A stretch of 64,000 bases of DNA, taken from NCBI RefSeq assembly GCF_009193255.1, contig NZ_WACG01000008.1:1-64000 (forward strand), written 5' to 3'. Within the stretch, counting starts at the first letter, position 1. The number at the start of each line of letters is the position of its first letter. The stretch is from Arthrobacter koreensis (GTDB lineage Bacteria; Actinomycetota; Actinomycetes; Actinomycetales; Micrococcaceae). Below are positions 16,468 to 25,477 of the stretch, piece after piece. The notes under the pieces are model-generated. The model saw only the letters and a list, made by a program, of their open reading frames with translations, made no database searches and was not told the DNA's origin. Made by a program: the position numbers and the translations under genes.

Positions 16468-17181
16468 ATGGGGAAACAGGTCTATGTGGAGATACCGGTC
16501 CGGGCACCGCTCGAGCGGTTGTGGGAGCTGACCCAGGACCCGCAGAACCATCCCCGGTGGGACCTGAGGTTTACCGCGATCATTCCCGCTCCCGGCACGG
16601 CCCCGCAGGAATTCCGCTACGAGTTCAGGCTGCCGCTGCACACTATCCACGGCACCGGAACATCCCTCGGCACCCGGGGGCAGGGCAAGGCCACCTCCGT
16701 CCTGAAGTTCACCACCCGGGACGTACTCTCGCCCATTGGACCGGGAGCCGGATACTGGCGCTATGTTCCCGGACCGGACGGGATCCGGTTCATCACCGGC
16801 TACCACTTTTCACCCGGCTGGGGTCCGCTGGGCCGCTGGCTGGATGCCCCGCTCATCCGCCCGGCACTCGGCTGGGCTACGGCGTGGAGCTTCGACCGGC
16901 TGCGCCTCTGGGCGGAAGACGGCATCCCGCCCGAACGCGCCCTCCGGGCCTGGCTGCTGGACACCGGCCTCCGTACCGCAGCGGTGGCCGGAACACTGTG
17001 CCTGCTGATCCGGCGCCCCGGGGCTGGCACCGCCCTTGCCGCTGCCGCAGCGGTGGCTGGCGCCGGGATGCTTCCGGCGGCCGGCAGCGTTCCACGGGCC
17101 GCGCGCTGCCTCCGGCACGCACCGGACAGGCAGTCCTCCCGCCCACCGGCCTCCCTCGCAGCGCTGCCGGAGCCGGCATGA
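16468..17181 (+). CDS. SRPBCC (START-like) family protein with C-terminal hydrophobic tail
   Basis: 237 residues. The N-terminal 160 residues fit the SRPBCC/polyketide-cyclase-like fold: VYVEIPVRAPLERLWELTQDPQNHPRWDLRF is the characteristic opening. Residues about 165-215 are alanine-rich and hydrophobic, probably one or two membrane helices. The last codon overlaps the next gene's start (ATGA at 17178-17181), so it is translationally coupled to the DUF4166 protein. Ligand unknown. Confidence 0.78.
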   Translation: MGKQVYVEIPVRAPLERLWELTQDPQNHPRWDLRFTAIIPAPGTAPQEFRYEFRLPLHTIHGTGTSLGTRGQGKATSVLKFTTRDVLSPIGPGAGYWRYVPGPDGIRFITGYHFSPGWGPLGRWLDAPLIRPALGWATAWSFDRLRLWAEDGIPPERALRAWLLDTGLRTAAVAGTLCLLIRRPGAGTALAAAAAVAGAGMLPAAGSVPRAARCLRHAPDRQSSRPPASLAALPEPA

Positions 17182-17882
17182 ACGCGCCCGGGAACGCCGG
17201 ACAGTCCGTCTTCGCCCGGGCCATGGGGGATGATTTCCACCGGCTGCACCCCATGCTCCAGCGCCGGTTCTCGGTGGATCCGAAGGCCGGCTACGCCTGT
17301 GTGGGCCGCGGCGTTTTCTCGGAAGTCCGCCGGGGTGCATGGTGGACGGTGCCGTTCCTGAAATTCGGCGCCTTCCGCAACATCCTGTTCCCGGAGCGCG
17401 GCCGCAACGTGCCGTTCAGCATTGAAAACTACCCGTACGTGGACAGCTTTGGCCGCACCACCGTCACGTTCACCCGCACCCTTGAACTGCGCCCCGGGCG
17501 GCCGCGGCGGTTCGACGCCAGCATGGTCTACAGCGCGCGGCGTGGAACGGTGGTGGACTATCTGGGCACCCATCAGCACCTGGCCACGGACCTGGACCTG
17601 GGTGTCCGCGAAGACGGCTCGCTTCACCTGCGCACGGGGGCGCTGCGTTTCCACGAAGGCCCGGTGAGCTTCACCGTTCCGCGCTTCCTGACCGGCACGG
17701 CGGATCTCTACGAGGCGTACGACGACGAGCGGCAGGTCTACACGATCCAGCTGCAGGTACGCAACCCGGTTTTCGGCTTCCTGTTCGGTTACCGCGGTGA
17801 GTTCGCCTGCACTTTTCCGCCGGTTGCGGGAACCGGGGTGCCGGACCGGCTCCGGCCGGTGCGGGAGGAAATCCGGGACTAG
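17178..17882 (+). CDS. DUF4166 domain-containing protein
   Basis: 234 residues. It opens MNAPGNAGQSVFARAMGDDFHRLHPMLQRRFSV and shows VGRGVFSEVRRG, NVPFSIENYPYVDSFGRTTVTFTRT and the C-terminal GYRGEFACTFP, matching the DUF4166 pattern as I know it. Function unknown; elsewhere the domain occurs alone or fused to saccharopine-dehydrogenase-like proteins. It is coupled to the upstream SRPBCC gene by a 4-nt overlap, suggesting the products act on the same lipid-like or polyketide-like ligand (inference). Confidence 0.8.
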   Translation: MNAPGNAGQSVFARAMGDDFHRLHPMLQRRFSVDPKAGYACVGRGVFSEVRRGAWWTVPFLKFGAFRNILFPERGRNVPFSIENYPYVDSFGRTTVTFTRTLELRPGRPRRFDASMVYSARRGTVVDYLGTHQHLATDLDLGVREDGSLHLRTGALRFHEGPVSFTVPRFLTGTADLYEAYDDERQVYTIQLQVRNPVFGFLFGYRGEFACTFPPVAGTGVPDRLRPVREEIRD

Positions 17883-17903
17883 CGCATCTCCACCCGGCCT
17901 CGG

Positions 17904-18875
17904 TCAGGCTCCGGCAGGCGCAAGACGGGACAGATGACGCATCAGTGCGCGGGCCGTGCCGTCGTCGAGCACCAGGTCCGTGATCACGCCGGCGCGCAGC
18001 GCCGCGATCAGCCCGGGCACTTTATGCTCCCCCGAGACAACGCAGAGCCGGCGGGGAATCCGCTTCAGCTCCTGCGGCGTGGGTCCGGACGCCCGGCGGT
18101 TCAGCCCGATGTCCGCGTAGCTGCCGTCCTCGCGCAGGAAGACCGTGCAGACATCGCCCACTACGCGGTGCGCGGCGAACTCGCGAAACGCGTCCTCGGT
18201 CAGATAGCCGCCGCTGTACACCTCTGACGGCGAGGGCCCTTCGAATGCCCCCACACTGAACACGGCAAGATCCGCTTCGGCACGCACCGCCAATACCCGC
18301 CGCACCGTGGATTCCTGCCACATCAGCTCCCTGGTCCGCTCATCGTCGAAGAAGGCAGGCGCCGGAAACTGGATCAGCGCGGCGTCAAAGGATGCCGCCA
18401 TCTGCGGCAGCAGCCCGGGGGAAGCGTTCAACTGCGCAGACCGGGCACTCACCGCGCCGTTCATCTGCACCACCGTCGCGTCCCGGGTCAGCTTCGGCTG
18501 GAGTACAGCCGCTACCGCCGACGTCGTGGTGCCCCAGGCCACCGCCATGGTCATCCCGTCCTCGAACCAGTCGTGGATCAGCACCGCCGCATGCCGGGCC
18601 GCGGCATCCAGCCGCTTGGCAGTGTTTGCCGTGGCGGGGACCGCAGCCAGATAGGCAGTCACGCCGAAGGACTTCTGCAGGGTGCGCACCAGCTCGCTAC
18701 CCGTGTCCACCGGGGCCGAAAGGGTGATGCGGACGATCCCCCGGTCCCGTGCAGCCTGCAGCATCCGCGAGACGGTGGACCGGGAGACATTGAACCGTTC
18801 AGCGACCGTTTCCATGGTCGCGCCCTGGACGTAGTACAGCTCGGCTGCACGGTACAGATCGGCATCTTCGTGCAT
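17904..18875 (-). CDS. SorC/DeoR-type sugar-binding transcriptional regulator
   Basis: About 323 residues. The N-terminal helix-turn-helix (RAAELYYVQGATMETVAERFNVSRSTVSRMLQAARDRGIV) is followed by a SorC effector domain with GMTMAVAWGTT, DLAVFSVGAFE and RLCVVSGEHKVPGLIAALRAGVITDLVLDDGTA. It would bind a phosphorylated sugar or polyol. It is divergent from glpD with a 119-bp gap, so glycerol-3-phosphate or a related phosphate is the likely effector and glpD the likely target. The ATG at 18875 (MHEDADLY) is preferred over a GTG at 18899. Confidence 0.87.
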   Translation of the reverse strand: MHEDADLYRAAELYYVQGATMETVAERFNVSRSTVSRMLQAARDRGIVRITLSAPVDTGSELVRTLQKSFGVTAYLAAVPATANTAKRLDAAARHAAVLIHDWFEDGMTMAVAWGTTTSAVAAVLQPKLTRDATVVQMNGAVSARSAQLNASPGLLPQMAASFDAALIQFPAPAFFDDERTRELMWQESTVRRVLAVRAEADLAVFSVGAFEGPSPSEVYSGGYLTEDAFREFAAHRVVGDVCTVFLREDGSYADIGLNRRASGPTPQELKRIPRRLCVVSGEHKVPGLIAALRAGVITDLVLDDGTARALMRHLSRLAPAGA

Positions 18876-18994
18876 GGCATCCCCTCCGAGTGCGCACATC
18901 CGTTCATCTGCTTTGATCGTACTCCCAACGGAGGCCTATCGTTCGACGAAGACTCCGGGCCCCTTCGCCCGGTCCGAAAGCGAAAGGCCACCCC

Positions 18995-20731
18995 ATGTCA
19001 CCTCGCCTGCCCTCAGCCGGAAACCGCGACGCCGTCCTCGACGAGCTCGCCGATGGTCCCGAACTCGACGTCCTCGTGGTGGGAGGCGGGGTGACCGGCG
19101 CAGGCATTGCCCTGGACGCCGTCTCCCGCGGTCTGCGCACTGCCATTGTCGAAGCCCAGGACTGGGCCGGCGGCACCTCCCAGTGGTCTTCCAAGCTGGT
19201 CCACGGCGGCCTGCGCTACCTGCAGCAGCTGGATTTCAAGCTGGTAGCCGAGGCCCTGCGGGAGCGTGAGCTGCTGCTCGATTCGCTGGCACCGCACCTG
19301 GTCAAGCCAGTGCCGTTCCTGTACCCCATCACCCACCGTGCCTGGGAACGCCCCTACGTCGCCGCCGGCATCGGCCTCTACGACACCCTCGCGCACGTCG
19401 GCGCCAAGAACGCCACCATGCCGATCCAGCGCCACCTCGGCATGAAGGGGGTCAAAGAGGCCTTCCCCGACGTCAAGGACGGAAGCATGGTCGGCGCCAT
19501 CAAGTACTGGGACGGCAAGGTCGACGACGCCCGCCTGGTCCTGACCCTGGTCCGCACCGCCGCTCGCCTGGGCGCCACGGCCGTTCCCCGGGCCAAGGCC
19601 GTCTCCTTCCCGCAGGATGCCTCCGGCCGGGTATCTGGTGCCGTGATCCGCGACCTGGAGACCGGCCGCGACCGCACTGTCCGCGCCAAGTCCGTGATCA
19701 CCGCCACCGGTGTGTGGACTGAGAAAACCCAGGACCTCGCCGGCGCCGACGGCGGCCTGAAAGTCCTTGCCTCGAAGGGCATCCACATCATCGTGCCGCG
19801 CGAGCGCATTTCCGGCGAGTCCGGCCTGATCCTGCAGACCGAGAAGTCCGTGCTGTTCGTGATTCCGTGGGAGCGCTACTGGATCATCGGGACCACTGAC
19901 ACTCCGTACCACCAGGAACTGTCCACACCCGTGGCCACGAGCGCGGACATCGACTACGTCATCGAGCACGCCAACGTGGTGCTGGACAAGCCCCTGACCC
20001 GCGACGACGTGATTGGGACGTACGCGGGCCTGCGACCGCTGCTGCAGCCGGGCACCAAGGGCGACGAGCAGTCCACCAAGATCTCCCGCGAGCACACCGT
20101 GACCGAGGTGCTGCCGGGGCTGGTAGCGATCGCCGGAGGCAAGCTCACCACCTACCGGGTTATGGCGGAGGACGCGGTGGACCTGGCGCTGGGCTCACGC
20201 GCCAAGGACCTTCCCTCGGTCACGGCCAAGACCCCGCTGCTCGGCGCAGACGGCTATTTGCCGCTGACCCGCCAGGCCGGTTCGCTGGGCGCGCCGTACG
20301 GCTGGACCGAACAGCAGGTCATGCGGATGCTGGACCGCTACGGCTCGGCCATCTCCGAGATCACTGAACTCGTGGACGAGCGGCCAGAACTGGCCGCTCC
20401 GCTGCAGGGCGCCCCGGCTTACCTGCGTGCTGAGATCGTGCATGGCTGCACCCATGAGGGCGCCCTGCATCTGGAAGATCTGTTCGACGTGCGCACCCGC
20501 CTCACCTGGGAAGCCCCGAACCACGGCTTGGACGCCGTCGAGGAGATTGCCGATCTGGCCGCCGAAGCGCTGGGCTGGGACCAGGCCCGCCGCGACGCTG
20601 AGGTGCGCTCTTACCGCGACCGCTGCGCGGCACAGGACGCCGCAGCCGCGATCGCAGACGAGCCCGCCGCCGCAGCCGTGCGGTCCGAGGTGCCGGATGT
20701 TGTCGAGGCCGTGGCACTGGCCGCGCGCTGA
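18995..20731 (+). CDS. glpD: glycerol-3-phosphate dehydrogenase (FAD-dependent)
   Basis: 578 residues, the usual actinobacterial GlpD length. The FAD-binding motif is VVGGGVTGAGIALDAVSRGL near residue 28, followed by GGTSQWSSKLVHGGLRYLQQLDFKLVAEALRER, WIIGTTDTPY, and GGKLTTYRVMAEDAVD. It oxidises sn-glycerol 3-phosphate to dihydroxyacetone phosphate and feeds electrons to the quinone pool. There is no glpK or glpF beside it in this window. The divergent SorC-type gene is its probable regulator. Confidence 0.94.
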   Translation: MSPRLPSAGNRDAVLDELADGPELDVLVVGGGVTGAGIALDAVSRGLRTAIVEAQDWAGGTSQWSSKLVHGGLRYLQQLDFKLVAEALRERELLLDSLAPHLVKPVPFLYPITHRAWERPYVAAGIGLYDTLAHVGAKNATMPIQRHLGMKGVKEAFPDVKDGSMVGAIKYWDGKVDDARLVLTLVRTAARLGATAVPRAKAVSFPQDASGRVSGAVIRDLETGRDRTVRAKSVITATGVWTEKTQDLAGADGGLKVLASKGIHIIVPRERISGESGLILQTEKSVLFVIPWERYWIIGTTDTPYHQELSTPVATSADIDYVIEHANVVLDKPLTRDDVIGTYAGLRPLLQPGTKGDEQSTKISREHTVTEVLPGLVAIAGGKLTTYRVMAEDAVDLALGSRAKDLPSVTAKTPLLGADGYLPLTRQAGSLGAPYGWTEQQVMRMLDRYGSAISEITELVDERPELAAPLQGAPAYLRAEIVHGCTHEGALHLEDLFDVRTRLTWEAPNHGLDAVEEIADLAAEALGWDQARRDAEVRSYRDRCAAQDAAAAIADEPAAAAVRSEVPDVVEAVALAAR

Positions 20732-20748
20732 GCAGAGAGGTGCGGTTA

Positions 20749-20775
20749 GCGTCCCCGCTTTCCGGGCGGGGACGC
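20749..20775. terminator. bidirectional hairpin terminator
   Basis: A perfect 10-bp stem, GCGTCCCCGC (20749-20758) with GCGGGGACGC (20766-20775) and a 7-nt loop. It is located between the convergent ends of glpD and the TPP-dependent enzyme. Confidence 0.75.
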
Positions 20776-20793
20776 CACGCCTACCTGCTCCGG

Positions 20794-22467
20794 CTAGTGT
20801 CCCTTGAACGCCTCCGCGAGCCACCAGGCACCGCCGTCGGAGGCAATCTTGGCGTCAATGACCAGGGGTACGGTCCGCGGACCTTCCAGCCAGCCGGTTA
20901 CCGCGGCCAGGTCTGACGGAGCGCGGACCGTGATGCCGTCTGCTCCGTAGCCGCGGGCAATCGCCGCGATGTCCGTGTCCGGGAAGGTGACGGTTTCCAT
21001 GTCCGTGCCCGCGGCGTCGTTCGCGGCACCAAAGTGGTGCACCTCGGCACCGTAGGCGGCATCGTTGTACACGATCACCACGAGCGGCAGGCCCAGGCGA
21101 ACGGCAGTCTCAAGTTCCGAGATAGCCATCAGGAATCCGCCGTCCCCGGTGCCCAGGACAGGCAGCCGGTCCGGGCGGGCCAGCGCAGCACCGATGGCGG
21201 TGCCCAGGCCCAGGCCAATGGACTGGAAGGCCTGGGTGAAACAGAAACCGAACTCGTCCGGCACGGACAAGTGGGTGGCGGGGTAGCCCATGAAATTGCC
21301 CGAATCCACGGAGACCAGGCGCTCGGCGGGCAGCAGCGCATCAAGTTCCAGGGTCAGCGCCCTAGGGTCGATCCGCTCGGACGTTGACAGGTCCTCTACC
21401 GGCACGTTCTGCCAGCGTGCGCCCGCGTCAATGCGGGCTGCCGTTTCGGGAGTGCGGTACTTCGCGGGCGGCTCCGCCTGGCTGGCCTGCAGCTCGGCCA
21501 GGACGTCGGCGGCCGTAGCGGCACAGTCACCAATCACGCCGAGGTGAATCTCCCGATTGGCACCCAGCGCCGAATCGTCCAGGTCCACCTGCACCACCAC
21601 CGCGTCCGGGTTGATCAGCGAACCGTGGCGCATGGTCCACATGTTCAGGGTGCAGCCCCAGCCGATGAGCGCGTCCGCGTCACGGATCAGCGCGGCCGTC
21701 TCCGGAGTTGAAAATCCGCCGGAGATGCCGAGGTTGAATTCCTCCCCTTCGAACAGTCCGTTCGCAACGGCCGAGGTGGCCAGCAGCGCGCCGGACTGGG
21801 CGGCGAGGGCCTTGAGTTCTTCGGCAGCGTACCGCGCACCGCGGCCGGCCACGAACACCGGCCGTTTCGCGGTGCTGAGCACGTCCGCCAGGCCGCGCAC
21901 CAGGCTGGCGTTGGGCCGGACGAAACCGGTAGGCGCCACCGGTGGCACCCGGCGGGGCGTACCGGCGGGAACGGGCTGTGCCTGGACGTCCAACGGAACG
22001 CTGAGCACTACGGTGCGGCGTTCATTCTGCGCGGTTCGGAACGCCCGGACTGTGTCTGCGACGGCGCTCTGGGCTGAGTGCACACGTTCCGGCACGGCCC
22101 CCAGGCTGCGGGCCAGCCCGTCCTGGTCAATCCGGAAGTTTGACCGCACGGCTGAGCCGGCGGCGTCGGCGGTCAGGACGATCATCGGTGTCCGGGACTT
22201 GGCGGCTTCCCCGATGCCGGTGGCCGCATTGGTGAGGCCGCAACCCTGGTGGGTGGTCAGGATCGAAACCAGTCCTGACATGCGCGCATAGGCATCGGCC
22301 ATCGTTGCCGCGCCGCCCTCGTGCCGCGCGGCGGTGAAGGGCACACCGTTCTCCCGCAGTGCATTGGTCAGGTGGAAGTTGCCGCTGCCCACCACTCCGA
22401 AGGCGTGGGCGGCGCCCAGCTGGGCCAAGGTGCGGCCTACCAGCCCGGCAATGTTCATCTGGTCCAA
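20794..22467 (-). CDS. thiamine-diphosphate-dependent enzyme, acetolactate synthase-like
   Basis: 557 residues with the three-domain layout of the acetohydroxyacid synthase/decarboxylase superfamily. Catalytic-type Glu50 lies in ARHEGGAATMADAYAR, the middle domain follows, and the TPP/Mg motif is GDGGFLMAISELETAVRLGLPLVVIVYNDAAYG. The substrate is not clear. It is divergent from a cyclase-family hydrolase gene with a 166-bp shared promoter region, which may mean they act on one substrate. It should not be named ilvB, since no small subunit or ilvC lies nearby. Confidence 0.82.
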   Translation of the reverse strand: MDQMNIAGLVGRTLAQLGAAHAFGVVGSGNFHLTNALRENGVPFTAARHEGGAATMADAYARMSGLVSILTTHQGCGLTNAATGIGEAAKSRTPMIVLTADAAGSAVRSNFRIDQDGLARSLGAVPERVHSAQSAVADTVRAFRTAQNERRTVVLSVPLDVQAQPVPAGTPRRVPPVAPTGFVRPNASLVRGLADVLSTAKRPVFVAGRGARYAAEELKALAAQSGALLATSAVANGLFEGEEFNLGISGGFSTPETAALIRDADALIGWGCTLNMWTMRHGSLINPDAVVVQVDLDDSALGANREIHLGVIGDCAATAADVLAELQASQAEPPAKYRTPETAARIDAGARWQNVPVEDLSTSERIDPRALTLELDALLPAERLVSVDSGNFMGYPATHLSVPDEFGFCFTQAFQSIGLGLGTAIGAALARPDRLPVLGTGDGGFLMAISELETAVRLGLPLVVIVYNDAAYGAEVHHFGAANDAAGTDMETVTFPDTDIAAIARGYGADGITVRAPSDLAAVTGWLEGPRTVPLVIDAKIASDGGAWWLAEAFKGH

Positions 22468-22633
22468 CGTCTGACTCCTGTGATGGCGCGGGCGAGGTCT
22501 ACCAGAATCCTAGGACCGCGCGGCTGCCGGGGCACAAATGGCCGTGCGTCATGTTGCGACCCAGTCGGGCTGTCCGGCGGGGTTCCCCGGTATTCTCAGG
22601 CAAACGATTTTCGACCTTGGACAGGAACCGAAC

Positions 22634-23428
22634 ATGTCTCTTCCCAGCACTGAACCCGGGTTGATCCAGAACCTGATTGGGGCGCTCGACGGCGGCGCCC
22701 TGGAGGTCGTGGACCTCACGGCTCCGCTGTCCGCGGGTATTCCCACGCTGAAGCTGCCGGACCCGTTCGTGAACCTGATCGACTTCAGCCTGGAGCAGGT
22801 CAGCGCCTTCGATGAGCCGGGTCCGTTCTGGAAGCACAACAACATCCACACCGGTGAGCACATCGGCACGCACGTGGATGCGCCGTCGCACTGGATCACC
22901 GGGCGGGACGGGGACGATGTTTCCCAGATCCCGGTCCGCCGGCTGGTGGGACCCGCAGTCGTGATGGATTTCAGTGCCGAGGCAGCCACGGACCCGGATT
23001 TCCTGGTGGAGCCGGAGCACATCCAGGCCTGGGAAGCGGAACACGGGGCATTGCCCGACGGCGCGTGGCTGCTGCTGCGCACCGGCTGGGACAAATACAT
23101 AGACGACGCCGATGCGTTTCTGAACTTCGACGACACCGGTTCGCACACCCCCGGAATCTCCGCGGCGTGCGCCAAGTGGCTGGCCGAGGAGACCCCGATT
23201 GCAGGCCTGGGCGTTGAGACAGTGGGGATCGACGCCGGCAACGCCGGTGCCTTCGATCCGCCGTTCCCGGCGCACTACTACCTGCTGGGCAACAACAAGT
23301 ACGGGGTCACGCTGCTGCAGAACCTGGCGGCGCTTCCGGCCACCGGCGCCATGGTGGTGGTCTCCCCGCTGAAGATCGTGGGCGGTACGGCCAGCCCGGC
23401 CCGTGTCCTGGCGTTCGTGGAACGCTAG
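22634..23428 (+). CDS. cyclase-family (kynurenine formamidase-like) hydrolase
   Basis: 264 residues. The metal motif of the cyclase family is present in TGEHIGTHVDAPSHWITGRDGDD (HxGTHxDxPxH pattern), and VDLTAPLSAGIPTLKLP matches its N-terminal strand. Members hydrolyse formyl-kynurenine, isatin or cyclic amides and esters. No kynurenine pathway genes are near, so the substrate is open. The ATG at 22634 (MSLPSTEPG) is preferred to an earlier in-frame codon at 22538. Confidence 0.83.
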   Translation: MSLPSTEPGLIQNLIGALDGGALEVVDLTAPLSAGIPTLKLPDPFVNLIDFSLEQVSAFDEPGPFWKHNNIHTGEHIGTHVDAPSHWITGRDGDDVSQIPVRRLVGPAVVMDFSAEAATDPDFLVEPEHIQAWEAEHGALPDGAWLLLRTGWDKYIDDADAFLNFDDTGSHTPGISAACAKWLAEETPIAGLGVETVGIDAGNAGAFDPPFPAHYYLLGNNKYGVTLLQNLAALPATGAMVVVSPLKIVGGTASPARVLAFVER

Positions 23429-23470
23429 TACCCCTTTTCGCGGTCCACGAGTCCCTCGGGCGGCCTCCGG

Positions 23471-24100
23471 TTAGCCTCGGGGCTGGATCTGTGCCAGCAG
23501 CTGCTCGAATGGCAGCGACTCACCCGTGCTGCGGGAAGGCCGGTCAACCGGGGCGTCACCAAGCAGGGCCACGAGCTCCGCTGCGGCACGCCGGACGCGG
23601 TCATCGAGTGCGGAAACCCCGTCGCTGCCGGCGCCCCAGTCATCCGGAGCGGCGTAGACGGCGGTGGGAGCCACCCGCGCCCGCAGGTAGGCAAAGAGCG
23701 GACGCAGCGCGAAGTCCAGCACCATGGAGTGCCGTGCGCTTCCTCCGGTGGCTCCGGCCAGGACGGGCTTTCCATCCAGGGCGTCCTTGTCCATGACGTC
23801 GAAGAAGGACTTGAAGAGGCCGCTCATGGAGGCACTGAAGACCGGTGACACCGCAATCAGCGCGTCGGCGTCCGCGACTTCGTTGAACAGGGTTTCAAGC
23901 TTCGGCGCCGCGTAACCGGAAACCATGGCATTGGCGATGTCAACGGCGTACTCGCGCAGTTCGTACGTAGTGACGACGGCGTCGTGCCCCAGCTCCCGGA
24001 GGCGGTCCTGGGCCGCCGCACCCAGCTGGTCCGCCAGCATTCGGCTGGAGGACGGCACTCCCAGTCCGGCGGTTACTGCAACAATCCTGCGTTCGGCCAC
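23471..24100 (-). CDS. NAD(P)H-dependent FMN reductase, CE1759 type
   Basis: 209 residues, flavodoxin-like fold. The opening strand and FMN loop are IVAVTAGLGVPSSSRMLADQLG; DADALIAVSPVFSASMSGLFKSFFDVMD and PVLAGATGGSARHSMVLDFALRPLFAYL match the CE1759 subfamily of actinobacterial FMN reductases. These supply reduced flavin to partner monooxygenases, but none is adjacent here. It is divergent from a GNAT gene; an inverted repeat at 24123-24146 lies 22 bp upstream. Confidence 0.85.
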   Translation of the reverse strand: MAERRIVAVTAGLGVPSSSRMLADQLGAAAQDRLRELGHDAVVTTYELREYAVDIANAMVSGYAAPKLETLFNEVADADALIAVSPVFSASMSGLFKSFFDVMDKDALDGKPVLAGATGGSARHSMVLDFALRPLFAYLRARVAPTAVYAAPDDWGAGSDGVSALDDRVRRAAAELVALLGDAPVDRPSRSTGESLPFEQLLAQIQPRG

Positions 24101-24122
24101 AACGGCACCTTCCTTACATCCA

Positions 24123-24146
24123 ATAGATACATGTTATTGCATCTAT
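24123..24146. promoter_or_regulatory. candidate operator upstream of the FMN reductase
   Basis: ATAGATACA and TGCATCTAT form an inverted repeat with one mismatch and a 6-nt spacer. It is AT-rich in a GC-rich context and lies between the divergent FMN reductase and GNAT genes. The form resembles MarR-family operators; no regulator gene is adjacent. Confidence 0.45.
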
Positions 24147-24200
24147 CTCGGCAACGGTGCATGCCCCGTAATAATTCCCTTCCCTACCTAGGATGAATCC

Positions 24201-24806
24201 ATGCATGCGAATCCGTTGTCCATCCCCGTGGTGCTCGAGGGCAGCACTGTCCGGCTGGAGCCCCTGTCCCCCGAGCACATCCCGGAGCTGACCGACGCCG
24301 TTCGAGACGGGGAACTGTGGAACCTCTGGTACACCCGCATTCCCGCCCCGGACGCAATGGCAGCGGAAGTGGAGTCCCGGCTGCAGCAGCAGGCCGCCGG
24401 CAGCATGGCCCCGTGGGCGATCCGCCGCCTGGACACCGGTGCACTGTGCGGCATGACTACCTACATGAACATCAAGGCGGAACACCGCCGGGTGGAGATT
24501 GGCTCAACCTGGCTGGCGGCCAGCGCCCAGCGGACGTCGATCAACGCAGAGGCGAAGTACCTGCTGCTCTCCCGCGCCTTCGAGGACCTGGACTGCATCG
24601 CCGTCGAATTCCGCACCCACTGGCATAACCACGCGTCCCGGGCGGCGATCGCCCGTCTCGGCGCCAAGCAGGATGGCGTCCTGCGCTCGAACGAACTGTG
24701 GCTGGACGGCTCCCGCCGCGACGTGGTGGTGTTCTCGATCCTGGAAGGCGAATGGTCATCGGTCCGGCTGGGCCTCAGGCACCGGCTCCGCCGCGAACTC
24801 GGCTAG
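24201..24806 (+). CDS. GNAT-family N-acetyltransferase (RimJ/RimL-like)
   Basis: 201 residues. It opens VVLEGSTVRLEPLSPEHIPELTDAVRDGELWNLWYTRIP, typical of RimJ/RimL-type acetyltransferases. It contains EIGSTWLAASAQRTSINAEAKYLLLSRAFEDLDCIAVEFRTHWHNHASRAAIARLGAKQDGVLR, the acetyl-CoA-binding and C-terminal part of the fold. The acceptor (ribosomal protein, small amine or antibiotic) is unknown. It begins at an ATG on the opposite strand from the FMN reductase, sharing a short promoter region. Confidence 0.83.
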   Translation: MHANPLSIPVVLEGSTVRLEPLSPEHIPELTDAVRDGELWNLWYTRIPAPDAMAAEVESRLQQQAAGSMAPWAIRRLDTGALCGMTTYMNIKAEHRRVEIGSTWLAASAQRTSINAEAKYLLLSRAFEDLDCIAVEFRTHWHNHASRAAIARLGAKQDGVLRSNELWLDGSRRDVVVFSILEGEWSSVRLGLRHRLRRELG

Positions 24807-24820
24807 GACGCGGCCAGGGC

Positions 24821-25477
24821 TCAGCCGCGCATCGCAGCGTACACAACGTAGTTGTCATCGAACGTTCCCGTCGCCGGGTCGAAACCGTCGCAGGTGATCA
24901 GCCGCAGTTCCGGGCCGGCGGTATTGCCGTACACCTCCAGGGTGGGAAAACTGTCCTTCCCATACTGTTCGGCACGCTCAACCGTGAACTCCACGGTAGA
25001 GCCATCCTGCCGTCCCACTTCCACAACGTCCCCGGGCACCAGGGCGCGCAGGTCCGCGAAAACGCCCGGCCCGCCACCGGTTGCGTTCACATGCCCGAGC
25101 AGTACCGCCGGGCCCGGCTGACCGGGTGCCGGAGAACCTGAATACCAGCTGGCCGGAGCGCCCGGGCCTTCCGGCGGAACCTCCAGCGAGCCGTCCTCTC
25201 GGAGCCCCAGATGCAGCAGGTCGCCCTGTGTTCCGGTGGCCGGGATCGCAAGGCTCTGCGGAAGCGAAACCGGTGCGGGAGTCTCCGTGCCGGGGCCGGA
25301 GGGTGCCGGTGCCGGAACGGCTGCCGCGGACGACGGCGCAGCGGAGGAGGCTGCAGCGGAGGACGGCGCATCCGGTGCCGGTGCCGCTGAGCAGGCACCC
25401 AGCACCAGCAGCAGGGACGCCGCGCAGGAGATCAATCCTGCGCGGCGTCCGCTGTGGATCGCTGAGTCCTTAGCCAC
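24821..25477 (-). CDS. class F sortase
   Basis: About 218 residues. A signal segment with a lipobox-like LVLGAC (Cys29) is followed by an Ala/Ser/Pro linker. The sortase domain has the catalytic His in VLLGHVNATGGGPGVFADLRAL and the catalytic Cys in LRLITCDGFD, as in actinobacterial class F sortases, and it ends NYVVYAAMRG. The GTG start at 25477 overlaps the end of the CHRD gene by 8 nt, so the two are coupled. That makes the CHRD protein its likely substrate. A start at 25534 lies inside the neighbour and is less likely. Confidence 0.82.
   Translation of the reverse strand: MAKDSAIHSGRRAGLISCAASLLLVLGACSAAPAPDAPSSAAASSAAPSSAAAVPAPAPSGPGTETPAPVSLPQSLAIPATGTQGDLLHLGLREDGSLEVPPEGPGAPASWYSGSPAPGQPGPAVLLGHVNATGGGPGVFADLRALVPGDVVEVGRQDGSTVEFTVERAEQYGKDSFPTLEVYGNTAGPELRLITCDGFDPATGTFDDNYVVYAAMRG

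Noticed and set aside
18939-18949. TCGTTCGACGA palindrome in the SorC-glpD intergenic region as an operator
   Set aside because: Only 4-bp arms, short and expected by chance at this GC content; kept out of the feature list.
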